Shown here in pieces: positions 8,822-15,826 of a DNA stretch of 64,000 nucleotides. The stretch is taken from positions 2,790,001 to 2,854,000 of the forward strand of contig NZ_JAIQDI010000001.1 of assembly GCF_020034665.1 (NCBI RefSeq). Reading direction: 5' to 3'. How positions within the stretch are numbered: the stretch's first letter is position 1; the number at the start of each line of letters is the position of its first letter. Below the pieces are notes generated by a model that had not been told where the DNA came from, did no database searches, and saw nothing but the letters and a program-made list of their open reading frames with translations. Origin of the DNA: Niabella beijingensis. Lineage in GTDB: Bacteria; Bacteroidota; Bacteroidia; Chitinophagales; Chitinophagaceae. The position numbers were made by a program, and so were the translations under genes.

Positions 8822-9186
8822 GGCGTGTCAAACCTGCTACCCATCAACGCAGCCGGTTATCGGTTCTTTTTGATTATGTTCGATTGCTCTGTCTATAAAG
8901 AAGGCGGCCGTTTTACAACCAGCCATTAACAAAAATAAGGCAGATCCGCTTGCGGTGTTGTAGTGTTTGTATTAAAAAATATAAAACAGGGGCTGCTTCC
9001 ATTTTTCCGAACCCCCGGATCTGTAAGGAGCTGCTTTATTGCAGCGCTGACTGCCGGCACCGGTATTGCTACCTTTTATCCCGGATTTAATACGGGAAGG
9101 GCCATATTCCGATCTTTTGGCCGGTTGCAGCCCGGAACCATTCCACAAAGGTACAGACTCCCGGTGAATATTGCCGCGGGCTGTGT
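8822..9186. other. Intergenic stretch upstream of the GT2 gene
   Basis: No convincing gene in either direction. A minus-strand TACCTTTG box at 9146-9153 could drive the GT2 gene with a leader of about 320 nt, but no -33 element is evident. No tRNA-like or riboswitch-like motif was recognised. Confidence 0.4.
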
Positions 9187-9903
9187 TTACTTCCTTTTTT
9201 CCAGTTGTTGCAGGGTTGCCCTGAGGTCTTTATGCAACGGGGCTTCCAGTTCCTGCCAGTCACCCGTTTTGTTCATGATCTTCAGCCGGGCAGCGTGTAA
9301 GGCCAGCCGGTTGAGCAGAGGACGTTCTTCCAGCACATCCCTGGACAGATTGAACTTTGATTTGAACGAAGAAAGATATACGGGTTTGCCGTCTCCGTAA
9401 ATCACATCACCAACCAGCGGATGGCCTATTTCTTTTGTATGGATCCTTATCTGGTGGGTTCTTCCGGTATGGATCCGGAATTCCATCCAGCTGTAAATTT
9501 TAAAATCCCTCAGTACCCGGAAGTCGGTAAGTGCCTGCTTGCCTCTCCGGTGAATGATCATTGTGCCGCGTCGTACCATATTCTCGGCAATAGGTGCATC
9601 AATGCTCCCTTCCGGTTCTGTAACCGATCCCAATATAAGTCCGTTATAGATCTTTATGGTTTTACGGGCTTCAAATTGCTGACTGAAATGCTTATGTGCA
9701 GCTGCATTTTTTGCAAAAATGATCAGGCCGCTTGTTTCGCGGTCTAACCGGTGAATGGTGAAGGTGGTGGAATACCGCTCCTGTAACAATTCTTTAAGCG
9801 ACGGTTCCTTTCCTTCCCTGTCGGGTATCGAAAGCAGACCGGAGGGCTTGTTCAGCGCTATCAGGTCATCATCTTCAAAAATTATAAGATTCTGTATATT
9901 CAT
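9187..9903 (-). CDS. RluA-family RNA pseudouridine synthase
   Basis: 238 residues. The catalytic motif HRLDRETSG carries the nucleophilic Asp; LNKPSGLLSIP, KIYNGLI, and the RTHQIRIH segment (RluA family) are all present. It lacks an N-terminal S4 domain, so it is of the short RluA/TruC-like class and modifies uridines in tRNA or rRNA. The target cannot be told from sequence. It lies 30 bp downstream of a second pseudouridine synthase of the RsuA/RluB family, probably in one transcript. Confidence 0.9.
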   Translation of the reverse strand: MNIQNLIIFEDDDLIALNKPSGLLSIPDREGKEPSLKELLQERYSTTFTIHRLDRETSGLIIFAKNAAAHKHFSQQFEARKTIKIYNGLILGSVTEPEGSIDAPIAENMVRRGTMIIHRRGKQALTDFRVLRDFKIYSWMEFRIHTGRTHQIRIHTKEIGHPLVGDVIYGDGKPVYLSSFKSKFNLSRDVLEERPLLNRLALHAARLKIMNKTGDWQELEAPLHKDLRATLQQLEKRK

Positions 9904-9933
9904 TTTTACGAAGGAGGCACGTTGACGGGAGTA

Positions 9934-10854
9934 TTATTTTTTCCCTTTTCCGAAAAATTTAAGATTGCGGACCTCTTTTTCGGTAAGAAAACGGAATTTT
10001 CCCCGTTCTACATTTTTTTTGGTCAGTCCGCCAAACATAACACGGTCCAGGTGTTTTACATCATACCCCACCGCCTCAAAAATGCGGCGTACAATACGGT
10101 TGCGGCCGCTGTGCAACTCAATACCCACCTGGGTCTTGTCATTCATATCGGAATAGGCCAGCACATCTACAGGTGCCGGACCATCTTCCAGCACAACCCC
10201 TTTCAGGATCTTGTCAAAATCTTTTTTCTCCAGCGGACGGTTGAGTGTGGCGGCATAGATCTTCCTTACCTCATTGCTGGGGTGTGTCAGCTGCTGTGCC
10301 AGCTCGCCGTCATTGGTGATCAGCAATACCCCGGAAGTGTTCCGGTCCAGCCGGCCCACCGGATAGACCCTTTCTGTTGTGGCGGTTTTGATGAGATCCA
10401 GCACGGTTTTCCGTTTTTGCGGATCGTCTGTGGTGGTGATATAATCCTTGGGTTTGTTCAGCAGGATGTAGATCAGGTTTTTGGCACGGGTTATTTTTTT
10501 CCCGTTAACGGTTATCACATCTGCGGGCTGTACCTTGTAACCCGGTTCTGTTATTACAGCGGCATTCACTTTTACCTTTCCGTCCTTAATAAATTCAACG
10601 GCATCCCTTCTGGAACATATTCCGCTATGGGCCAGGTATTTATTCAGGGGCATCTGTTCGGTGGCCGGGGTCTTCCGCTCGATTTTCGGTGCCGCTGTCT
10701 GGCTGGCCTTAGCTGCGGCCTCGGCTTTCTTTTGTTCAAAGAAGGCGGCGCGTTCTTTTTTGTACTGCCTTTTTTCCTGTTTAAAGGCTTCCTTTATGGC
10801 AGCATTGCTTTTTTTATTTGCAAACTTTGCAAAACGGGGATCTATTTTTTTCAT
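9934..10854 (-). CDS. RsuA/RluB-family pseudouridine synthase
   Basis: 306 residues. The first 65 or so form a Lys/Ala/Glu-rich basic extension, followed by an S4 RNA-binding domain (MPLNKYLAHSGICSRRDA) and the catalytic domain with VGRLDRNTSGVLLITNDG. GRNRIVRRIFEAVG near the end is typical of RluB/RluE/RluF. It is predicted to pseudouridylate 23S rRNA (RluB-like), though the exact site is unclear. The charged extension is common in Bacteroidota members and may aid RNA binding. Its stop is 30 bp from the RluA-family gene. Confidence 0.9.
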   Translation of the reverse strand: MKKIDPRFAKFANKKSNAAIKEAFKQEKRQYKKERAAFFEQKKAEAAAKASQTAAPKIERKTPATEQMPLNKYLAHSGICSRRDAVEFIKDGKVKVNAAVITEPGYKVQPADVITVNGKKITRAKNLIYILLNKPKDYITTTDDPQKRKTVLDLIKTATTERVYPVGRLDRNTSGVLLITNDGELAQQLTHPSNEVRKIYAATLNRPLEKKDFDKILKGVVLEDGPAPVDVLAYSDMNDKTQVGIELHSGRNRIVRRIFEAVGYDVKHLDRVMFGGLTKKNVERGKFRFLTEKEVRNLKFFGKGKK

Positions 10855-10904
10855 TGTATGAATTGCTATTTTACAACAGTAAGCTGCAAATATCGTAAAA
10901 AAAG

Positions 10905-10929
10905 AGCCATCTTAAAACTTAAGATGGCT
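10905..10929 (-). terminator. Terminator after the 127-aa secreted protein
   Basis: Perfect 11-bp stem (AGCCATCTTAA with its complement) and a 3-nt loop. On the minus strand it is followed by CTTTTTTT, as expected for an intrinsic terminator. Confidence 0.8.
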
Positions 10930-10957
10930 TCCTGGTAAATATAAAAACGACAACTTC

Positions 10958-11341
10958 TTATTGCTGCGCCTGCCGGTTCCTGCCTTTTTCGCGGCGTTCT
11001 TTCATCTTGGCGTCCAGTTTTTCTGATTGTTCCTTGGTAAGGATCTTATCCCTTGCTTCTTTTTGAGAAGCGCGGAGTTCTTTTATTTTATCCTTCTTCT
11101 GATCATCGCTGAGGGAGGCATCGTCCCGGACAGCTTTTACCTGCTTCATGTTGTCATCATACAGTGCTTTTAATTTGTCCTTCTGGTCTTTTGATAAGTT
11201 CAGATCAGGATCATCCCATCCTGCACCGCGACGGCCATTCATGGATTTTTCCCCTTTTTCCTTTTTCGGCGCGTCCTGGGCAGATACAGCGGAGATGCTG
11301 AACAGGCTTACAATTGCTGCGATTAAGATTGTTTTTTTCAT
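10958..11341 (-). CDS. Small secreted Spy/LTXXQ-like protein
   Basis: 127 residues with a signal peptide (MKKTILIAAIVSLFSISAVSAQ). The mature part is highly charged and helical, with two Spy/CpxP-like repeats (LNLSKDQKDKLKALYDDN and SLSDDQKKDKIKELRAS). Proteins of this type are periplasmic and often act as holdase chaperones or stress sensors. The C-terminus is strongly basic (KERREKGRNRQAQQ). The next gene upstream encodes a longer protein of similar composition. The function is inferred from composition only. Confidence 0.75.
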   Translation of the reverse strand: MKKTILIAAIVSLFSISAVSAQDAPKKEKGEKSMNGRRGAGWDDPDLNLSKDQKDKLKALYDDNMKQVKAVRDDASLSDDQKKDKIKELRASQKEARDKILTKEQSEKLDAKMKERREKGRNRQAQQ

Positions 11342-11413
11342 TTTTTGTTTTTTAAGTTTAACAGATTGTTTATCGTCTGGGAATGGTATGCCGGCTCTTT
11401 CCCGGCCTTGGTG

Positions 11414-12037
11414 CTATTCTGTGGTAAGAACGGCTCTTCTTTTTTTCCGGATATTTTTTTTCAGTGCATTGATACGGGTTTCTTTCTCGGCAGCAGACAG
11501 CGCATTGTCCTGGCGGATGGAACGGGCCTGTTTTTTAAAATCCAGGGCCAGTGCCTCCATTTTCTGCTGCTGTTCGGGAGACCGTGTGTCCCTTTTCCCT
11601 GTTTTCCCGGCTGTTTGAGGCAACGTGTTAGGATTCCCTTCTCTGCCGGTGGTTTTTCGCTGGACTGCAAACACGGTGTGCTCTTTGCGATATGTCCTGT
11701 CCAGTCCTTCTTCTTTCCAGATCTGCTGTTGCTCGCGGGTTAAAAGGGCGTCCCGTTTGCCGGCCTGCTGTTTATAAAATACCTTTAGTTTTTCCTTCTT
11801 TTCTGTTTTCGTCAGGCCGGGGTTGTTCCGGATGGCAGCAAGGGCTTCCCTGTTCTCTTTTTGCAATGCCTCCAGCCGGATCTTTTGTTCTGCTGTCAGG
11901 TTTAACTTCTGATAATTACCGTATTGTTCCCGCCGGGTCTCGGTTCGCTGAACGCCTTCATTGGGCCGGGAAGGAATTTCCTGCGCAACAGCTCCAGCAG
12001 CCAGCAACAATAAACCAGCAAAAAAAAACGGTTTCAT
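11414..12037 (-). CDS. Secreted Spy-like helical protein
   Basis: 207 residues with a signal peptide ending at AVAQE. It has repeated LTxEQ-type units (NLTAEQKIRLEALQKEN, LLTREQQQIWKEE, ALSAAEKETRINALKK) separated by charged helices, suggesting two to three Spy/LTXXQ repeats. Probably periplasmic. It shares strand and character with the 127-residue protein 72 bp downstream and may be its diverged paralogue. No catalytic motif is seen. Confidence 0.7.
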   Translation of the reverse strand: MKPFFFAGLLLLAAGAVAQEIPSRPNEGVQRTETRREQYGNYQKLNLTAEQKIRLEALQKENREALAAIRNNPGLTKTEKKEKLKVFYKQQAGKRDALLTREQQQIWKEEGLDRTYRKEHTVFAVQRKTTGREGNPNTLPQTAGKTGKRDTRSPEQQQKMEALALDFKKQARSIRQDNALSAAEKETRINALKKNIRKKRRAVLTTE

Positions 12038-12180
12038 ATTCCGATGCGTATATTTTTTCTTAGATGGGTTTTAGAAGAAAATCCTTCTGTTTCCCTGTTA
12101 AAATTTTATAAACAGGTATTGGACCCGCTTTTTACACAAAAGTTTAATAGACCGTTTTTCCGCTGGTAATGCGGGGATGC

Positions 12181-12188
12181 TAAATTTG
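12181..12188 (+). promoter_or_regulatory. -7 promoter box of a phosphoesterase gene
   Basis: TAAATTTG, exact match to TAnnTTTG, six bases before the ATG at 12195. Confidence 0.55.
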
Positions 12189-12194
12189 CGGCCT

Positions 12195-13034
12195 ATGAAC
12201 CGAAGGAAATTTTTGAGATACACCGGGGTACTGGGTGGCGCCGGCCTCCTTACAGGGCTGTATACCTGGCAGGTAGAGCCATTTTTGCTGGAGTTTACGC
12301 GGGTACCTATGAAGATCCGGAACCTGCCGCAGGCGCTGGCCGGCAAAACGCTGATGCAGATCAGTGATATCCATATCGGAACCCGCTCCCGCGACAGCTA
12401 TCTGAAAGATTCCTTTTTGAAGGCGGCGGCTTATCAGCCGGACTTTGTGGCTTACACAGGTGATTTTGTTACCTATGACGAACCGCGTCAGCTGGATCAG
12501 CTTCATGAACTGATGCGACATGCGCCATGCGGGCGTTTGGGAACCACGGCCGTTTTCGGTAATCATGATTATGGCGCCCGGTGGAAGGACAGCGTACTGG
12601 CAAATAACCTGGAAGAGCTGTTGAGCAATCATCAGCTCCGGGTGCTGAGAAACGACCAGCAGGTTATTTCGGGGTTGAATTTTATCGGCATAGATGATAA
12701 ATGGGGAACCAATTTCCACCCGGAAAAAGCAATGCGGCACTGGAACCCGCAGGAAGCCAGTATTGTATTATGTCACAATCCGGACGTAATGGATCTGCCG
12801 GTGTGGGAGGGTTATAACGGCTGGGTGATCAGCGGGCATACGCACGGCGGCCAGTGTAAGCCTCCGTTCCTGCCGCCGCCGCTGCTCCCGGTAGAAAATA
12901 AGCGGTACAGCTCCGGACAGTTTGCCTTTGAGGACGGCCGCACCCTATACATCAACAGGGCATTGGGATATACCTGGCAGGTGCGTTTTAACGTGCGCCC
13001 GGAGATCACCCTCTTTGAGCTGATGCCGGCCTGA
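12195..13034 (+). CDS. Tat-exported metallophosphoesterase (YaeI-like)
   Basis: 279 residues. The N-terminus NRRKFLRYTGVLGGAGLLTGL is a twin-arginine signal or anchor. The calcineurin-like metal site is complete: SDIHIG, TGDFV, GNHDYG, CHNPD and GHTHGGQ. It resembles YaeI-like membrane-associated phosphodiesterases; the physiological substrate is unknown. An in-frame start at 12177 (six residues longer) would lie upstream of the promoter box and would push the Tat motif inward, so ATG 12195 is preferred. It converges with the HAD phosphatase gene. Confidence 0.88.
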   Translation: MNRRKFLRYTGVLGGAGLLTGLYTWQVEPFLLEFTRVPMKIRNLPQALAGKTLMQISDIHIGTRSRDSYLKDSFLKAAAYQPDFVAYTGDFVTYDEPRQLDQLHELMRHAPCGRLGTTAVFGNHDYGARWKDSVLANNLEELLSNHQLRVLRNDQQVISGLNFIGIDDKWGTNFHPEKAMRHWNPQEASIVLCHNPDVMDLPVWEGYNGWVISGHTHGGQCKPPFLPPPLLPVENKRYSSGQFAFEDGRTLYINRALGYTWQVRFNVRPEITLFELMPA

Positions 13035-13096
13035 GGGTATTGACTTTTAATCGCGCCTTTTACAAGCAGGGAAACAATAAGCAGCTTACCGGCGCA

Positions 13097-13792
13097 TCAG
13101 AAGATCGTCTCCAGTTCCCTCAGGGAATAGACCGTGTAGGTGGGCTTAAAGCCGGGTGTTTTATTTACGTGGTTGATGTAAACCTGGTCCAGGCCTGCAT
13201 TTGAAGCGCCGATGATATCGGCCTCCAGGTCATCGCCCAGCATGATGCTTTCTTCCCGTGCAGCGCCGGTAGCGGTCAGAGCAAAATCAAAGATCTCTTT
13301 ATTGGGCTTTAAACTGTTTGAGCCCTCAGATGTAATGACCTTGTCGAAATAATGATTGATCTTTGAATGATTGATCTTATGATGCTGTACCTCTTCAAAT
13401 CCGTTTGTGATGAGGTGAAGGCGGTAGTTTTTAGAAGTGAGGTAATCAAGGATCTCGGTAGCATACGGGAACAGTGTGTTACGGGTGGGTAATAGTTCTA
13501 AAAAATGCCGGCTCATATCCTGCGCCAGCATTTCATCGCCGATCTTAAAATCCAGCAATGATAACTGCATCCTTTTCACCCGCAATTCGGCTTGTTTGAT
13601 AAACCCATTCCTGTAACGGACCCAGAGTTTCGTATTGTGTTCCAGGTATTGCCGGTAAAACCGTTCAAAGTCATCCACTCCTCTCCCGGCCAGGTTTAAG
13701 GCTTCATACAGGTGCTGTAACGTCAGTTTAGCATTCGTATCAAAATCCCATAATGTATGATCCAGATCGAAAAAGAGATGCTTGTATTTCAT
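13097..13792 (-). CDS. HAD-family phosphatase, YjjG-like
   Basis: 231 residues with all HAD motifs: FFDLDHTLWDF (nucleophile and acid Asp), LITNGF (motif II), LKPNKEIF (motif III Lys) and MLGDDLEADIIGA (motif IV). The helical cap between motifs I and II and the HTLWDFD signature match the YjjG pyrimidine 5'-nucleotidase group, which removes phosphate from (damaged) nucleoside monophosphates. The ATG at 13792 gives MKYKHLFFDLD; the 61 codons further upstream are not family-like. Divergent from the LpxH-like gene. Confidence 0.88.
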   Translation of the reverse strand: MKYKHLFFDLDHTLWDFDTNAKLTLQHLYEALNLAGRGVDDFERFYRQYLEHNTKLWVRYRNGFIKQAELRVKRMQLSLLDFKIGDEMLAQDMSRHFLELLPTRNTLFPYATEILDYLTSKNYRLHLITNGFEEVQHHKINHSKINHYFDKVITSEGSNSLKPNKEIFDFALTATGAAREESIMLGDDLEADIIGASNAGLDQVYINHVNKTPGFKPTYTVYSLRELETIF

Positions 13793-13922
13793 GGGCGCAA
13801 AATACGAAAAAGGACGGGAAGCCCCTGCAAGGTGTACCCCGAGTGCCCACTGCATAATAATATTATAACATTTAGGTAATAGTTCTGTTACACAGATTAC
13901 GGAATTTTGAGAAACACATTTA

Positions 13923-14798
13923 ATGTCCCAACGCCGTATTGAAATAGCTGTTGTATCAGACCTCCATCTTGGCACCTATGCGAGCCGGGCAAGGGAATTC
14001 ACCGCCTATCTGAAAAGCATCGACCCGAGGGTATTGATTCTGAATGGTGATATCATTGATGGATGGCAGTTCAGCAAACGCTATTTTCCTCCAGACCATA
14101 TTTCCGCTATCAAGGAAGTATTCAGTAAACTTTCTTCCGGTACACGCGTGATTTACATCACCGGCAATCATGATGAGTGTATGCGCCGCTATTCCGATCT
14201 TGAACTGGGAAGCTTTCTGCTTACAGACAAGGTAGTGATAGAGATCAACGGAAAGAAGGTATGGATCTTTCACGGAGATGTTTTTGATCATACAACCACC
14301 CGCCAGGCGAAGTTCTGGGGCAAGCTGGGCAGCAACGGCTACGCCACCTTGCTCGGGTTCAACAGATGTATGAATGCCGTTTCGCAGCTTTTCGGAAAAG
14401 AAAAGCTGTCCCTTTCCCGGAAGATCATGGAGCAGTTCAATAAGCGCATCATCAATATCGATGCGTTTGAAACAAAGATCGCTGAACTGGCCATTGAAAA
14501 AAAATTTGATACCGTGATCTGCGGGCACATCCATCAGCCGAAAAAAAAGGAAGTGGTAACTGCAAAGGGAAAAGTTGATTACCTGAATTCCGGCGACTGG
14601 ATGGAGCACATGACAGCACTTGAGTATTACGACAATCAATGGCAACTGTATACCTATGATGTAAAAGAGATGAAAACAGAGCGGGCGCTGAAAGATAAAC
14701 CGCAAGCTACGGTAGTGACCAGCGAGATCGCCTTTTATTTACACGCATTATCTGACACAAGTAATGAAAATTTTTTACGCCGTTCAGGCCACCGGTAA
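13923..14798 (+). CDS. LpxH-like metallophosphoesterase
   Basis: 291 residues resembling UDP-2,3-diacylglucosamine diphosphatase and its Bacteroidota relatives. Metal-site motifs are VSDLHLG, NGDIIDGW, GNHDECM, FHGDVFD and CGHIHQP. A long helical insert (KFWGKLGSNGYATLLGF to IDAFETKIAELA) is typical of LpxH-like membrane-surface enzymes. It cleaves a pyrophosphate in lipid A or another glycolipid precursor. Its 3' end overlaps the next gene by 35 bp, so translation is probably coupled and the two products likely work on the same lipid. Confidence 0.82.
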   Translation: MSQRRIEIAVVSDLHLGTYASRAREFTAYLKSIDPRVLILNGDIIDGWQFSKRYFPPDHISAIKEVFSKLSSGTRVIYITGNHDECMRRYSDLELGSFLLTDKVVIEINGKKVWIFHGDVFDHTTTRQAKFWGKLGSNGYATLLGFNRCMNAVSQLFGKEKLSLSRKIMEQFNKRIINIDAFETKIAELAIEKKFDTVICGHIHQPKKKEVVTAKGKVDYLNSGDWMEHMTALEYYDNQWQLYTYDVKEMKTERALKDKPQATVVTSEIAFYLHALSDTSNENFLRRSGHR

Positions 14799-15741
14799 CG
14801 GGCACATCAGCCGTGCCATGGAGTTGCTTCCCTATCTGAAGCAATATGGCACCGTGGATATTTTTTTAAGTGGTAACAACAGCAACCTCCGGCTGGATGC
14901 CCCGGTGAAGTACCGGAGCAAGGGGCTCAGTCTTTACTATACCTGCAACGGAGGCCTTAACTACTGGCAGATCGCCCGGCACATCAATCCGATAGCGCTT
15001 AAGAAAGAGATCAACGCGCTGCCGGTTGCAGATTATGATCTTGTGATCAACGATTATGAATACATTACTTCGGCAGCCTGTAAGGCAAAGGATATTTTTT
15101 CTGTGAACTTCGGACACCAGGCCAGTTTTCAGAGTGATAAAGTGCCCCGGCCGGAAACGCTCAGCAAATCGGGGGAATGGATGCTGAAACATTACTCGAA
15201 AGGGAAACGCTACCTGGGCCTGCATTTCCGGTCCTATGACGAATTCATCCTTACTCCGGTAATAAAAAAAGAAATACTCGATGCCCAGCCGGTTGATAAA
15301 GGTCATATCACAGTGTATCTCCCCTCTTACTGCGAAGCGGAGCTGAAACAGATCTTTTCCCGTTTCCGTGATTTCCGGTTCGAGGTCTTCAGCAGGCAGG
15401 CCGCCGCCATACGTGATGAAGAAAATATACGCTTTATACCAGTAGACAAAGCCTTGTTCAATAAAAGCCTGATCAGCTGCCGGGAGCTGATTACCGGGGG
15501 CGGATTTGAAACGCCTTCGGAAGCCCTGCACCTTGGTAAAAAACTAATGGCCATTCCCATCCGCGGACAATATGAACAATGCTGCAATGCTGCTGCTTTA
15601 AAAGAAATGGGCATCATGACCCTTTCAAAGATCGGGGAGGACTTTGAGCAGCAGTTTGAAAAATGGCAGAACGAATACAAACCGGTGCGGATGGATTACA
15701 GTCAGACCATTCCGCAAAGTATGGAACGGCTGTTTGGCTGA
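14764..15741 (+). CDS. GT28/MurG-like glycosyltransferase
   Basis: 325-residue GT-B fold protein. The N-terminal VQATGNGHISRAMEL matches the donor/lipid-side loop of MurG and diacylglycerol glucosyltransferase relatives. The C-terminal ELITGGGFETPSEALHLGKKLMAIPIRGQYEQCCNA is the nucleotide-sugar site, with GG and E in the usual places. There is no membrane span; it is probably peripheral. It starts inside the end of the LpxH-like gene (frame-shifted 35-bp overlap), so it likely glycosylates the lipid handled by that enzyme. The exact substrate is unknown. Confidence 0.82.
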   Translation: MKIFYAVQATGNGHISRAMELLPYLKQYGTVDIFLSGNNSNLRLDAPVKYRSKGLSLYYTCNGGLNYWQIARHINPIALKKEINALPVADYDLVINDYEYITSAACKAKDIFSVNFGHQASFQSDKVPRPETLSKSGEWMLKHYSKGKRYLGLHFRSYDEFILTPVIKKEILDAQPVDKGHITVYLPSYCEAELKQIFSRFRDFRFEVFSRQAAAIRDEENIRFIPVDKALFNKSLISCRELITGGGFETPSEALHLGKKLMAIPIRGQYEQCCNAAALKEMGIMTLSKIGEDFEQQFEKWQNEYKPVRMDYSQTIPQSMERLFG

Positions 15742-15826
15742 ACGCAGTTGATGCAACTGCATGATCCGGTAAAAAAATAGTTTACGCAAAGCTGTAACAT
15801 TTTTTTACCTGCTGCGTGTAAGAGGT

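Noticed and set aside
9922..10938. A 338-codon plus-strand open frame opposite the RsuA/RluB gene
   Set aside because: It is antisense to a clear pseudouridine synthase, shows no family motif and is Cys/Phe-rich, as is typical of the frame opposite a coding region.
13793..13975. Longer N-terminus for the HAD phosphatase
   Set aside because: The extra 61 residues overlap the divergent LpxH-like start and do not look like protein; motif I belongs just after the ATG at 13792.
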